DNA of 64,000 nt from JALHNI01 sp044226365 (GCA_044226365.1 JBGAHE010000023.1:1-64000); one strand, 5' to 3'. Positions 16,366 to 25,032 are shown, counted from the first letter of the stretch. The notes: generated by a model from the sequence alone, not told the origin. Translations and numbers: made by a program.

Positions 16366-18089
16366 GCAACACGATCCTCGGATGGACGCTGCTGCACTTT
16401 CTGTGGCAGGGGACCGCGCTGGCAGCGGTGATGCTGGGCGGTTTGCTGGCGACGCGTTCCCCACGGACGCGTTACTCGCTCGGCTGCGGCGTGCTGGCGG
16501 CGATGGCGCTCGCGCCGGTGGTGACCTACGCGGTGCTGGCGCAGCCGGGAGCGGTGACGGAGTTGCCGCCGGTGGCCTTGGCCCTAGGCGCGGGCGACGG
16601 TCTGTCGCGGGCGGTGCGGGGTGAGGCGCCGGCGCAGTGGATCGCGTGGGTGCCGCTGTTCTGGTTGAGCGGCGTGATGGCGCTCTCGTTGCGGCTGGGA
16701 ATGGCGGCGTGGGGTGTGCACCGGTTGACGCATCGCGATGCGCGCGAGATTCCGGATGCGTGGCCGCATTTGAGTGCGGCGCTGGGCGTGCGGCGGCGGG
16801 TGCGTTTTTTGGAGTCGAGACGAGAGGCCGGTCCGTTCCAGGCTGGTTTCCTGAAGCCGGTGATTCTGATGCCGGCGAGCTTACTGACGCAGTTGCCGGT
16901 GGCGCAACTGGAGGCGATTGTGGCGCACGAGTTGGCGCATGTCGTCCGGCATGACTATCTGGTGAACTTGCTGCAGACATTGGTGGAGACCGTGCTGTTC
17001 TATCACCCGGCGGTGTGGTGGGTGTCGCGCACGGTGCGACTGGAGCGCGAGGTGTGCTGCGATCAGCGGGCGGCGGAAGTCGTGGGCGGAGAGCGGCCTT
17101 ATGCCGAAGCTTTATTGAACTTGGAGGAACTGGCGATGGGACGATTTACGCTAGCGAATGGCGCGAATGGCGGTGATTTGCGGCGGCGGATTCTGCGGCT
17201 GCTGGGGCAGCCGGATGCGCCGCGGCGGGACTGGCGCGTGCCCGCGGGTTTGATGGCGATGGTGCTGGTGGGGGCGATGGTATTTCCACTGGTGGAGACG
17301 CGGGCGCAGGTGCAGCCACCGGCGCCGGGCGAAGCGGCGGTATCGCCGTCGGAGACCGAAGTCTTGCGGCTGGAGGTGGAACGCTTGCGGAAGGACTTGG
17401 CAGAGTTGCGCGCAGAGACGGCGGCGCGGATTCAGCAGCGGTCGAACGCGGAGCAGTTGTCGGCGATCGAGGCGCAGCGACTGAGTTTGACGGATGCGCA
17501 GAGGTCGCTCGAACGGCTGCGTGAGTCGCAGGATGCTTTGTTGAACGCGCAGGATCAGGCGCTGGCCATGCAACTGCGGGAAGCGGACCTGTTGCGGGCG
17601 CGCCGTACGGAGTTGGAAGCGCGCTTGCTGCAGTTGGCGCAGATCTATCGGCCGTCGCATCCGGAGTATCAGCGGGCGGCGCGGGAGTTGGCGCTGCTGC
17701 CGGCGGCGGCCAAGCCAGCGCAGGATGGATATGACAAATGGCTGCATGAAGACGTGGTCTACCTCATCACGCCGGCGGAGGCGGAGCGGTTCGAGCAGTT
17801 GAAGTCCGACGCGGAGCGCGAGATGTTCGTGGAGCAGTTCTGGAAGCGGCGGGATCCGAAGCCGGATACGGCGGCGAATGAATTCAAGGAAGAGCACTAT
17901 CGGCGGATTGGGTATGCGAACCGGCGTTGGGGGACTCCGGCGCTGCAGGGCTGGAAGACAGAGCGCGGGCGACGATATATTGTCAGCGGGCCGCCGGACG
18001 AGATCGAGTCACATCCGGGGATTAAGGAGCATTGGCTCTACCGGAATCCGCGGCAGATCGTGGAGTTCAAGTTGAACGACGAGAAGTAA
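16362..18089 (+). CDS. M56 (BlaR1-like) membrane metallopeptidase fused to a GWxTD domain
   Basis: This 575-residue protein has N-terminal membrane helices (about 5-30, 42-60, 93-118), then the M56 zinc site HELAH at 189-193 with the third ligand Glu in EREVCCD (about 230). Another helix lies at about 296-312. A long heptad-like coiled coil (about 331-430, repeated LRLEVERLRKDLAEL patterns) leads to a C-terminal GWxTD domain (about 455-560). That domain is marked by YLITPAEAERF, EQFWKRRDP, NEFKEEHYRRIGYANRRW, GWKTERGR and GPPDEIESHPG. The GWxTD domain replaces the penicillin-sensing domain of BlaR1. Inference: it senses an envelope signal and transmits it to the protease, which inactivates BlaI. 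AAGGAG precedes the ATG by 5 nt. Confidence 0.9.
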   Translation: MSNTILGWTLLHFLWQGTALAAVMLGGLLATRSPRTRYSLGCGVLAAMALAPVVTYAVLAQPGAVTELPPVALALGAGDGLSRAVRGEAPAQWIAWVPLFWLSGVMALSLRLGMAAWGVHRLTHRDAREIPDAWPHLSAALGVRRRVRFLESRREAGPFQAGFLKPVILMPASLLTQLPVAQLEAIVAHELAHVVRHDYLVNLLQTLVETVLFYHPAVWWVSRTVRLEREVCCDQRAAEVVGGERPYAEALLNLEELAMGRFTLANGANGGDLRRRILRLLGQPDAPRRDWRVPAGLMAMVLVGAMVFPLVETRAQVQPPAPGEAAVSPSETEVLRLEVERLRKDLAELRAETAARIQQRSNAEQLSAIEAQRLSLTDAQRSLERLRESQDALLNAQDQALAMQLREADLLRARRTELEARLLQLAQIYRPSHPEYQRAARELALLPAAAKPAQDGYDKWLHEDVVYLITPAEAERFEQLKSDAEREMFVEQFWKRRDPKPDTAANEFKEEHYRRIGYANRRWGTPALQGWKTERGRRYIVSGPPDEIESHPGIKEHWLYRNPRQIVEFKLNDEK

Positions 18090-18109
18090 GGGTAGCGCAG
18101 AAAAGCAAG

Positions 18110-18144
18110 AAGGCCCCGGCTCGAGGCGAGCGCGGGGCCTTTTA
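18110..18144 (+). terminator. Rho-independent terminator after the blaI-M56 operon
   Basis: A 9-bp stem, AAGGCCCCG (18110-18118) paired with CGGGGCCTT (18133-18141), is followed by TTTAG. It lies 20 bp after the M56-GWxTD stop. The complementary strand begins with a run of A, so it could also work for the minus-strand rpmB-rpmG transcript that ends at 18171. Confidence 0.8.
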
Positions 18145-18170
18145 GTTGTCGAAGTGAAGCTTTGAATCCC

Positions 18171-18266
18171 TTAAATCTTGGCGGTTTTGAGCTTGGGGTT
18201 CTTGCTGGTGGTGTAGAAGTGGCCGGTGCCGGCCGTGGACACCAGACGGATCAAAATGCGAGCCAT
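18171..18266 (-). CDS. rpmG: Ribosomal protein bL33, unusually short form
   Basis: A 31-residue ORF begins MARILIRLVSTAGTGHFYTT, an excellent match to the N-terminal half of zinc-free bL33 (E. coli type STAGTGHFYTTTKN). It then reads SKNPKLKTAKI and stops, whereas normal L33 continues for about 20 more residues and ends in KEAKIK. No L33-like sequence follows in any frame. Its ATG overlaps the rpmB stop as TAATG, and the rpmB-rpmG order is conserved in bacteria, so this is a real gene. The missing part is the loop and last strands; the chain ends AKI, like the normal terminus, as if an internal segment were lost. Confidence 0.82.
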   Translation of the reverse strand: MARILIRLVSTAGTGHFYTTSKNPKLKTAKI

Positions 18267-18499
18267 TAGAGTGCACCTTCCTTGCGCAGGCGGGCGATCA
18301 CCGCGTCGGCGCCTTGTTTATCGATCGTGCGCATGCCACTGGTGGTGAGGCGCAAACGCACGTAACGGCCTTCGCTGGGAACCCAGATCCGCTTTTCGTG
18401 CAGATTGGGCTCGAAGCGGCGCTTCGTGCGGTTGTTGGCGTGCGAAACCCGATTGCCGGACATCGGCTTCTTTTTGGTCACAGGGCAGTACTTAGCCAT
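18266..18499 (-). CDS. rpmB: Ribosomal protein bL28
   Basis: This 77-residue protein has the L28 core MSGNRVSHANNRTKRRFEPNL and the C-terminal LRLTTSGMRTIDKQGAD. It has one Cys near the start (KYCPVTKKKP) but not the second Cys of the zinc-binding CxxC form, so it belongs to the zinc-independent group, like the neighbouring L33. An AGGAG sits 7 nt before the ATG at 18497-18499. The stop overlaps the rpmG start by one base (TAATG). It forms part of the 50S subunit. Confidence 0.96.
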   Translation of the reverse strand: MAKYCPVTKKKPMSGNRVSHANNRTKRRFEPNLHEKRIWVPSEGRYVRLRLTTSGMRTIDKQGADAVIARLRKEGAL

Positions 18500-18653
18500 C
18501 GCAAATCTCCTGGCAGTGTCGATTTTTGGATCGGGGAGCCGGCCTGCCAGCGAACTGTAGGGAAACAACCGTACCGTCCGCGAGGCCATGCAAGACACGC
18601 GCAGTTTTGAGAATACCACAGAAGTGGAGATTGTCCAAGTCGCGGGGCGAAGA

Positions 18654-20498
18654 TCAGGCGGGAATGATGTCGCCTTCGCCGGGAGCGAGGAACAGATTGG
18701 CCATGACGCCATGCTGCTTGGTGTAGAGGTCGTGATAACGGCCCTCGAGCGCATAGAGCTGCTGATGATTGCCGCGTTCGACGATCTGGCCAGCTTCGAC
18801 GACCAGGATCTGGTCGGCGCGGCGGATGGTGGAGAGTCGATGGGCGATGACGAAGGTGGTGCGTCCCTTCATGAGGAACTCGAGGCCGGCCTGGATGAGG
18901 GCTTCGCTTTCGGAGTCGAGGCTCGAGGTGGCTTCATCGAGGATCAGGATGCGCGGGTCGGCGAGGATGGCGCGGGCGATGGAGACGCGCTGGCGCTGAC
19001 CGCCGGAGAGTTTGACGCCGCGTTCGCCGACGATGGTGTCGTAGCCGTCGGTGAACTTTTCGGCGAACTCGTTGACGCGCGCGATGCGGCAGGCTTCGAG
19101 CACTTCTTCGCGGGTGGCGCCGGGGCGGGAGAAGACAATATTGTCGAAGATGGTGCCGTCGAAGAGGAACGTCTCCTGGAGGACGACGCCTAACTGCGTG
19201 CGGTAGCTGTTGAGGCGGACGGTGGAAAGGTCTTTGCCGTCGACGGTGACGCGGCCGGAGTCCGGCACGTAGAAGGCGGCGACGAGTCCGATGATGGTGG
19301 ACTTGCCGGAGCCGGAAGCGCCCACCAGGGCAGTGGAGGTGCCGGGGCGAGCCTCGAAGCTGATGCCCTTGAGGACCTCTTTGCCTGCTTCATAAGAGAA
19401 ACGGACATCCTCGAAGATGACGCGGCCTTCGATGGGGCCGATGTCAGTGCCGCGGCGCGGGTCCTGGTCCTCGCGCGTTTCGCGGAGGACTTCGCGGGTG
19501 CGTTCGAGCCCGGCGATGGCTTCGGTGAGCTGGGTGCCGATGCCGACGACCTGGAAGACGGGGGCGACGAGGAAGGCGAGGAAGGCCGTGAAGGTGACGA
19601 AGCCGCCGAGCGTGAGTTGGCCGGCGAAGATCTGTTTGGCGCCGACGAACATCACCAGGGCGCCGACCAGGCCCATGAGCAAGGTGGCCGAGAGACTCAT
19701 CGTCGAGATCGCCGTGAGGGACTGGAGGACATTGTTCAGGAGGCGATCGACGCCGGCGGAGAAGTTCTTCTCTTCGCGGTCCTCGGCGTGGTAGCCCTTG
19801 ACGACGCGCACGCCGCTGAGACTTTCGGTGAGGCGTCCGTTGACTTCGGCGGTGATCTTGCCGCGTTCGCGGAAAATGGGGCGGACGTGAGCGAAGGCTT
19901 TCTGCAGCACGGCCGCATAGAGAAGGACAACCAGCAGGGCCAAGCCCGTGAGGAGCGGACTGATGCGCAGGAGGATGAACAGGGCGGCGAAGGCGGTCAG
20001 CAGGCCGCCGCAGAATTCGATCAGGCCAGTGCCGAGGAGATTGCGGAGACCTTCGACGTCGTTCATGATGCGCGACACCAGGGTGCCGCTCTTGTTGGCG
20101 TCGAAGTAGTTGAGCGGGAGCCGGCCGACGTGCGCCTGGACTTTGCGGCGCATCTCGGCGATGAGGCGTTGGCCCTCTTTCGAGATGAGCTGGGTTAAGG
20201 TGAACGACGTGACGCCCTGGATGATGGTGGCCGCGAGGACGGCCAGGGCCAGCGGCGTGAGCCATTCGGGATGGCGGTGGCCGATGACGTCATCCACGAG
20301 GAACTTCGTGGAGTAGGGAAGCACCAGGCCGGCCATGCGACCGATGACCATGAGGATCATGCCGATGGCGAGGATCCGGCGGCGGGGTTTGATCAGGTCC
20401 CGGATGTCGGGCCAGACTTCGCGGAGCTGTTCGCCCGTACTCTTCTTGCTCTTGGGTTCGTCGGGGCGCACGCGACGGGAGGAGCGCTCGCCGTTCAT
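18654..20498 (-). CDS. ABC transporter, fused permease/ATPase (MsbA-like exporter half)
   Basis: This is a 614-residue type IV exporter subunit that should dimerise. A charged cytoplasmic N-terminus leads into six membrane helices (about 35-330) with the LNYFDANKSGTLVSRIMNDVEGLR coupling segment. The nucleotide-binding domain has Walker A GASGSGKST, Q-loop VVLQETFLFDG, signature LSGGQRQR, Walker B ILILDEATSSLD and the IAHRLS switch His, all intact. MsbA-like relatives flip lipids or export amphipathic compounds; the substrate here is unknown. The ATG at 20496-20498 overlaps the hemQ stop (ATGA), so the two genes are translationally coupled. Confidence 0.9.
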   Translation of the reverse strand: MNGERSSRRVRPDEPKSKKSTGEQLREVWPDIRDLIKPRRRILAIGMILMVIGRMAGLVLPYSTKFLVDDVIGHRHPEWLTPLALAVLAATIIQGVTSFTLTQLISKEGQRLIAEMRRKVQAHVGRLPLNYFDANKSGTLVSRIMNDVEGLRNLLGTGLIEFCGGLLTAFAALFILLRISPLLTGLALLVVLLYAAVLQKAFAHVRPIFRERGKITAEVNGRLTESLSGVRVVKGYHAEDREEKNFSAGVDRLLNNVLQSLTAISTMSLSATLLMGLVGALVMFVGAKQIFAGQLTLGGFVTFTAFLAFLVAPVFQVVGIGTQLTEAIAGLERTREVLRETREDQDPRRGTDIGPIEGRVIFEDVRFSYEAGKEVLKGISFEARPGTSTALVGASGSGKSTIIGLVAAFYVPDSGRVTVDGKDLSTVRLNSYRTQLGVVLQETFLFDGTIFDNIVFSRPGATREEVLEACRIARVNEFAEKFTDGYDTIVGERGVKLSGGQRQRVSIARAILADPRILILDEATSSLDSESEALIQAGLEFLMKGRTTFVIAHRLSTIRRADQILVVEAGQIVERGNHQQLYALEGRYHDLYTKQHGVMANLFLAPGEGDIIPA

Positions 20499-21286
20499 CC
20501 GAGCAGGCCGCTGAGTTCCGCGGCTGGGACGCGCAGGCCGACATAGAACATGCCGAACTGGGCGTAGACGGCGCTGACGAGGTCGAAGCGCATTTCGTAG
20601 ATCAGCTTTTTGAAGACGAGCGGGTCGTCGGCGTAGAGGTCGACGCCCCATTCCCAGTCATCGAAGCCGATGGAGCCGGAGATGATCTGCTTCACTTCGC
20701 CGGCATAGCGGCGGCCGATCATGCCGTGGTCGTGCATCATGCGGGCGCGTTCGGCGAAGGGGACCTGGTACCAGTTCTTGTCCTCGCCGCGGCGGCGGTC
20801 CATGGGATAGAAGCAGACGTACCTGGTGGGCGGGAAGTCGGGGTAGAGGCGAACGGCCATGGCTTTGCGCTGGCGGTCCAGGGTTTCTTCGAGGGCAGCC
20901 TTCCAGGCGTCGCTGTGGGGCTCGAGCGCCTTTTCGGTGAGTTCCTTGTAGATCTTGCCGGTGGACTCGTAGAGGCCGAGTTCGACAACGGAGAGATAAG
21001 AGGTGGTGGGCTCGAGGTAGTCCGAGAGGCGGAGGCGGGCCAAGCCGAGTTCGGCCTGGTTGAGGTCGGCGAAGCTGTCGCGGTAGTGGATCAGCATGAG
21101 GTCGCCTTTGTGACCGAGCATGGAGAAGAGGGCGGTGCGGGGATGGGCGGTGAGCCAGTCCGTGGCTTCGGTGAGGATGGCGGAACGTTCGCTGGCCGCC
21201 AAGGTCCGCCAGGCGGCCCAGCGGAAACGCATCATTTGATGAAGGACGCTGGCGCCTTCCAGGGTGAGAGGGACAATGGGATCCAC
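20495..21286 (-). CDS. hemQ: Coproheme decarboxylase HemQ (chlorite dismutase family)
   Basis: This 263-residue protein belongs to the Cld/HemQ family. Residues RYVCFYPMDRRRGE contain the conserved YPM segment, and MMHDHGMIGRRYAGEVKQII supplies the predicted proximal heme His. The closing GSIGFDDWEWGVDLYADD and YEMRFD are characteristic of HemQ rather than true chlorite dismutases. It removes two carboxyl groups from coproheme III to form heme b, the last step of the coproporphyrin-dependent route. GTG start at 21284-21286. It is coupled to the following ABC exporter, which could relate to heme or porphyrin homeostasis (inference only). Confidence 0.9.
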   Translation of the reverse strand: MDPIVPLTLEGASVLHQMMRFRWAAWRTLAASERSAILTEATDWLTAHPRTALFSMLGHKGDLMLIHYRDSFADLNQAELGLARLRLSDYLEPTTSYLSVVELGLYESTGKIYKELTEKALEPHSDAWKAALEETLDRQRKAMAVRLYPDFPPTRYVCFYPMDRRRGEDKNWYQVPFAERARMMHDHGMIGRRYAGEVKQIISGSIGFDDWEWGVDLYADDPLVFKKLIYEMRFDLVSAVYAQFGMFYVGLRVPAAELSGLLG

Positions 21287-21389
21287 TCTTCCAGCTTACT
21301 AGTCACCCTGGGCCAACGCACCCCGTTTCCCAGTCCGGATACCCCTTGACAACGGGCGGCAGTTTACTTTTGATGTATACTCGGTGAAT

Positions 21390-21410
21390 CCGTGGTGTCT
21401 TCCACTACGG
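21390..21410 (+). promoter_or_regulatory. 5' leader stem-loop of the major TonB-type outer-membrane gene
   Basis: CCGTGGTG (21390-21397) pairs with CACTACGG (21403-21410) over a TCTTC loop, eight pairs with one G-U. It lies just downstream of a TATACT (21376-21381) that is a plausible -10, so the hairpin would sit at or near the 5' end of the mRNA. Such 5' stems protect other abundant outer-membrane-protein messages from decay. The gene's start has AGGGAG upstream of the ATG at 21464. Confidence 0.55.
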
Positions 21411-21463
21411 AAACCGCCGTTTGGAAGTAGAGAGCTAAGCGGCGAACTTCAGGGAGTTAAAAC

Positions 21464-24400
21464 ATGATCAAGAAGACCACGTCGGTCCTGCTTGGCCTTT
21501 TTCTCAGCGCGTGTCTGAGTTGGGGTCAAAATGCGACCGGTTCGATCGGTGGCTTGGTGACGGACTCGAACGGGGCAGTGATCCCCGGTGTCGGCCTCAC
21601 CGTTAAGAATGAAGCGACGGGTTTAGAAATTAAGGCTCAGACGTCGGATTCGGGCGTATACCTGTTTCCCACGCTGTTGCCGGGCCCCTATACCCTTTCC
21701 GCGGAAAAGACAGGCTTCCGCCGTTTGAACCGCACCAACATCGAAGTTCGCATCGCGCAGCGTATCGATCTCGATTTGCAACTCGAAGTCGGTGAAGTAC
21801 AGCAGACGGTGAGCGTCACGGCTGAAGCTCCGCTGCTCGAAACCTCCAGCTCGGAACGCGGTCAGAACATCTCGACGAAGATGATGGACAACCTGCCGCT
21901 GTTTGCCGGCGGCATTCGTAATCCTCGCGCCTTCATCAACTACATGCCCGGCGTGACGAACAACGGTGAACAGAGCGTTTCCGGTTCGGGCGGTCGCGCG
22001 CAGGAAGTGCTGATCGACGGCGCCAGCGCGCTGAACGTCGAATCGAGCGCGGTGTTCAACTTCCCGTCCGCCGAAATGTTCTCGGAATTCAAGATGCTGC
22101 AATCGAACTACTCGGCCGAGTACGGCCGCGTGGGTGGCGGTATCGAAATCTACGTTCCTCGCTCCGGCACCAACTGGTTCCACGGCGCGGCCTTCCACAA
22201 CATGCGCCGCGACATCTGGAACGCGAACGCCTGGGCGCGCAACGCGAATCCGAACCCGGCCCAGAACTTCCGCCCGAAGGAACGCTTCAACGAAACCGGC
22301 GGCTCCGCCGGTGGCCCGATCTTCATCCCGAAGATCTATGACGGCCGCAACAAGACCTTCTGGTATTTCACCTACACGAAGGATCTGCGCCCGGCGACGA
22401 TCAGCTTCCCGATCATGACGGTGCCGACGGCCGCCATGAAGCGCGGTGACTTCTCCGCCGCTGGTATCCCGACGATCTACGATCCGGCGACCACCAATGG
22501 CAACGAACGCACCCCGTTCCCCGGCAACCAGATTCCGGCTTCGCGTTTCAGCCGCATCGCGCGCAACGTGATTCCGCTGATTCCGGATCCGAACCGCCCC
22601 GCGCTCGCGCAGAACTATGACTTCGTGAACCAGAGCCCGTTCGACCGTACGATCTGGAGCTTGAAGTTTGACCACGCCTTCACGGCGACCAACCGCCTCT
22701 CCTACTTCTTCTCGAACGAAGTGCAGAGCCAGACCGACCTTTCCGGCTTCAACGGCCCGATCGGCAATGGTTTGACGAACGAGCAGAAGCCCTACAACCA
22801 CCGCTTCAACCACGACTTGAGCATCCGCCCGAGCCTGTTGATGCACACGACCTACGGTTTCTCGATCACCCGCCAGACCTGGGACAACCCGTTCCAGAAG
22901 GGCGCGGGTAGCGCGACGGGCTTCGCCGGCCTCACCGGTGACTCCGACGCTCTGCCGCGTATCCAGTTCACGGGCGCTTCCGGCTTCTCGCCCTACGGCG
23001 TGCAGGACGGCAAGGTGGCCAACGGTTCGCAGTTCAACCGTCAGTGGTGGGTCAGCCAGACCTACACCTGGCTGAAGGGCAAGCACGAATATCGCTTCGG
23101 CTTCAACTGGCGCAAGTACACCACGCTCGGTATCGACCTGGCCGGCACCAACGGCCGCTATGTGTTCAGCCGCGCGCAGACCGCTCTCCCCACCAACCGC
23201 ACGGGCACGGGTAACGAATTCGCCAGCCTCCTGCTGGGTGCGGTCGACGTTGCGTCGAACGTGGTTCCGCCGGTGCTGTTCGATACGTCGGTCTACTACG
23301 ACAACTCGGCGTTCTTCCAGGACAACTGGCGCGTTTCGAAGCGCCTGACCCTGAACCTCGGTTTCCGCTATGAAGTGCCGATCGGCTGGCACGTCCCCGG
23401 CGGCAACGGTTACTCGATGGTGGACATCAACACCCCGAACCCGGGTGCGGGCGGCCGCGCTGGCGCGCTCGTCTTCTCCGGCGTGGGCCCCGGCCGTACC
23501 GGTCAGCGTCGCTTCTACCCGACCGACTTCTCCAATGTTGGTCCTCGTCTCGGCTTCGCCTATCAGGCGACCTCGAAGACGGTCATCCGCGGTGGCTGGT
23601 CGATCTACTACCAGGGTCTCTCCAGCGGTGGCTGCGGCTGCCGTCAGGGCTTTGCCGGTTCGAACGACCTGCAGAGCGATGGTCTGAACCAGGTGCTGAA
23701 CTGGGATAACGGTATCCCGGTGGCCGCCGGCTATCGCCCGCCGCCGATCATCGATCCTTCCTACGTGAATGGTCAGAGCGTCCAGTATCAGGGTCCGACG
23801 GCCGGTCAGGCTGGTCGTATCTACAACTGGAGCTTGAACATCCAGCACGAGATCAAGAACTTCCTGATCGACGTGGCTTACCAGGGCAACCGTGGTACGC
23901 GCTTGAACTCGACGATCGATCTGAACCAGCTGCCGACGAGCGCTCTGTCGCGCGGCGCGCTGCTCGGTCAGCGCGTTGATTCGGCCGCCGCGGTGGCTGC
24001 CGGCATCCAGATTCCGTACAACGGCTTCCTGACGACGTTTGCCGCCAACCCGAGCGTGGCTCAGTCGTTGCGCTCGTATCCGCAGTATCTGTCGGTGTCG
24101 AGCCTGTTCGCCGGTTACGGCCGCAGCTATTACGACGCCCTCCAGACGAAGGTGGAACGCCGCTTCGGTTCTTACCAGCTCCAGGTGAACTACACCTGGT
24201 CGAAGAGCCTGGGCTATGGCCACTTCCGTCAGGTGTTCAGCCAGCAGGGTGGCCAGGGTTCGCCCCAGGACTACAACAATGTGCGTGACTCGAAGAGCTT
24301 CATGCCCTTCGACATCCCGCACGTGATGAACATCCTGAGCACCTTTGACCTGCCGTTCGGCAAGGGTCGCAAGTACCTGAACTCGGATAACAAGATCGTG

Positions 24401-24901
24401 CGCTCGGTGGCTGGTGGTTGGACGATCGCTTCGGCGCAGGTCTACCGCAAGGGCACCCTGTTCCAGCTCGTCACCCCCGGCAACCCGCTGGGCAACGGCG
24501 TGCTGTTCGCTCCGCTCACCAAGGCGAATCTGACCGGTACGGCCATCCGCACCGGTGTGGACCGCACCACGCTTGATCCGAACGTGCCGAGCTCGCTGTT
24601 CTTCAATACCTCGGCGATCGCGTCGGCTCCCACCTACACGCTCGGCACTGCGGCGTTCTACCAGAACGATCTGCGTCAGCCGGCCGTGTTCACGGAAAAC
24701 CTGGCTCTGGTGAAGCGCACCACGCTGTGGGCGAACGACCGTAACCCGGTAGTTCTCACCTTCCGCGCGGATGGCTTCAACATCTTCAACCGCACCAACT
24801 TCGGTGTGAACGGCACCTACGGCCAGGCGACCTTCGGTCGCGCCACTGGCCCGCAGAATGGCGCTCGCATCATCACCATGGGTCTGCGTCTCGAGTTCTA
24901 A
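21464..24901 (+). CDS. Oar-like TonB-dependent outer-membrane protein, strongly codon-biased
   Basis: This 1145-residue protein has a signal peptide (MIKKTTSVLLGLFLSACLSWGQ), a carboxypeptidase-regulatory-like domain (ATGSIGGLVTDSNGAVIPGVGL, about 25-105), a plug with VLIDGASALNVESS and EFKMLQSNYSAEYGRVGGG, and a large barrel ending LRLEF. Codon use differs from the neighbours: C-ended codons AAC, TTC, TAC and ATC, with CGT/CGC and GGT/GGC, dominate. This pattern marks highly expressed genes. With its own leader hairpin and a strong terminator, it is probably one of the most abundant envelope proteins. The ligand is unknown; Oar-family proteins also serve in secretion and adhesion. Confidence 0.9.
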   Translation: MIKKTTSVLLGLFLSACLSWGQNATGSIGGLVTDSNGAVIPGVGLTVKNEATGLEIKAQTSDSGVYLFPTLLPGPYTLSAEKTGFRRLNRTNIEVRIAQRIDLDLQLEVGEVQQTVSVTAEAPLLETSSSERGQNISTKMMDNLPLFAGGIRNPRAFINYMPGVTNNGEQSVSGSGGRAQEVLIDGASALNVESSAVFNFPSAEMFSEFKMLQSNYSAEYGRVGGGIEIYVPRSGTNWFHGAAFHNMRRDIWNANAWARNANPNPAQNFRPKERFNETGGSAGGPIFIPKIYDGRNKTFWYFTYTKDLRPATISFPIMTVPTAAMKRGDFSAAGIPTIYDPATTNGNERTPFPGNQIPASRFSRIARNVIPLIPDPNRPALAQNYDFVNQSPFDRTIWSLKFDHAFTATNRLSYFFSNEVQSQTDLSGFNGPIGNGLTNEQKPYNHRFNHDLSIRPSLLMHTTYGFSITRQTWDNPFQKGAGSATGFAGLTGDSDALPRIQFTGASGFSPYGVQDGKVANGSQFNRQWWVSQTYTWLKGKHEYRFGFNWRKYTTLGIDLAGTNGRYVFSRAQTALPTNRTGTGNEFASLLLGAVDVASNVVPPVLFDTSVYYDNSAFFQDNWRVSKRLTLNLGFRYEVPIGWHVPGGNGYSMVDINTPNPGAGGRAGALVFSGVGPGRTGQRRFYPTDFSNVGPRLGFAYQATSKTVIRGGWSIYYQGLSSGGCGCRQGFAGSNDLQSDGLNQVLNWDNGIPVAAGYRPPPIIDPSYVNGQSVQYQGPTAGQAGRIYNWSLNIQHEIKNFLIDVAYQGNRGTRLNSTIDLNQLPTSALSRGALLGQRVDSAAAVAAGIQIPYNGFLTTFAANPSVAQSLRSYPQYLSVSSLFAGYGRSYYDALQTKVERRFGSYQLQVNYTWSKSLGYGHFRQVFSQQGGQGSPQDYNNVRDSKSFMPFDIPHVMNILSTFDLPFGKGRKYLNSDNKIVRSVAGGWTIASAQVYRKGTLFQLVTPGNPLGNGVLFAPLTKANLTGTAIRTGVDRTTLDPNVPSSLFFNTSAIASAPTYTLGTAAFYQNDLRQPAVFTENLALVKRTTLWANDRNPVVLTFRADGFNIFNRTNFGVNGTYGQATFGRATGPQNGARIITMGLRLEF

Positions 24902-24927
24902 GCTCAAGACCCGATTCGAAAAGTCAG

Positions 24928-24962
24928 GGGCTCGCCGGAGACGGCGGGCCCTTTCGTTTTTG
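24928..24962 (+). terminator. Rho-independent terminator of the major TonB-type gene
   Basis: GGGCTCGCCG (24928-24937) pairs with CGGCGGGCCC (24942-24951) over a GAGA tetraloop, ten pairs with one G-U. It is followed by TTTCGTTTTTG. It lies 27 bp after the stop codon. Confidence 0.88.
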
Positions 24963-25032
24963 CGGCGTTAAATCTTGCCCCTTCGTTTGCGGGGATCTAC
25001 AGGATTGGCGAACCGGTACCGATGTACCATTC

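Noticed and set aside
18266..18754. Longer reading of the L28 gene with about 85 extra N-terminal residues
   Set aside because: L28 proteins begin at MAKYCPV-like sequence, and an AGGAG lies correctly placed before the ATG at 18497-18499.
21346..21381. TTGACA and TATACT pair upstream of the gene at 21464 as a standard promoter
   Set aside because: The spacing is 24 bp, too long for a normal sigma-70 promoter; I keep only TATACT as a possible -10 and do not annotate the pair.
21623..24907. Open frame of about 1090 codons antisense to the codon-biased TonB-type gene
   Set aside because: It is a by-product of strong codon bias on the real strand; the translation is low in hydrophobic pattern, rich in Arg/Val/His/Glu, has no domain and no signal peptide, while the sense protein is clearly a TonB-type receptor.
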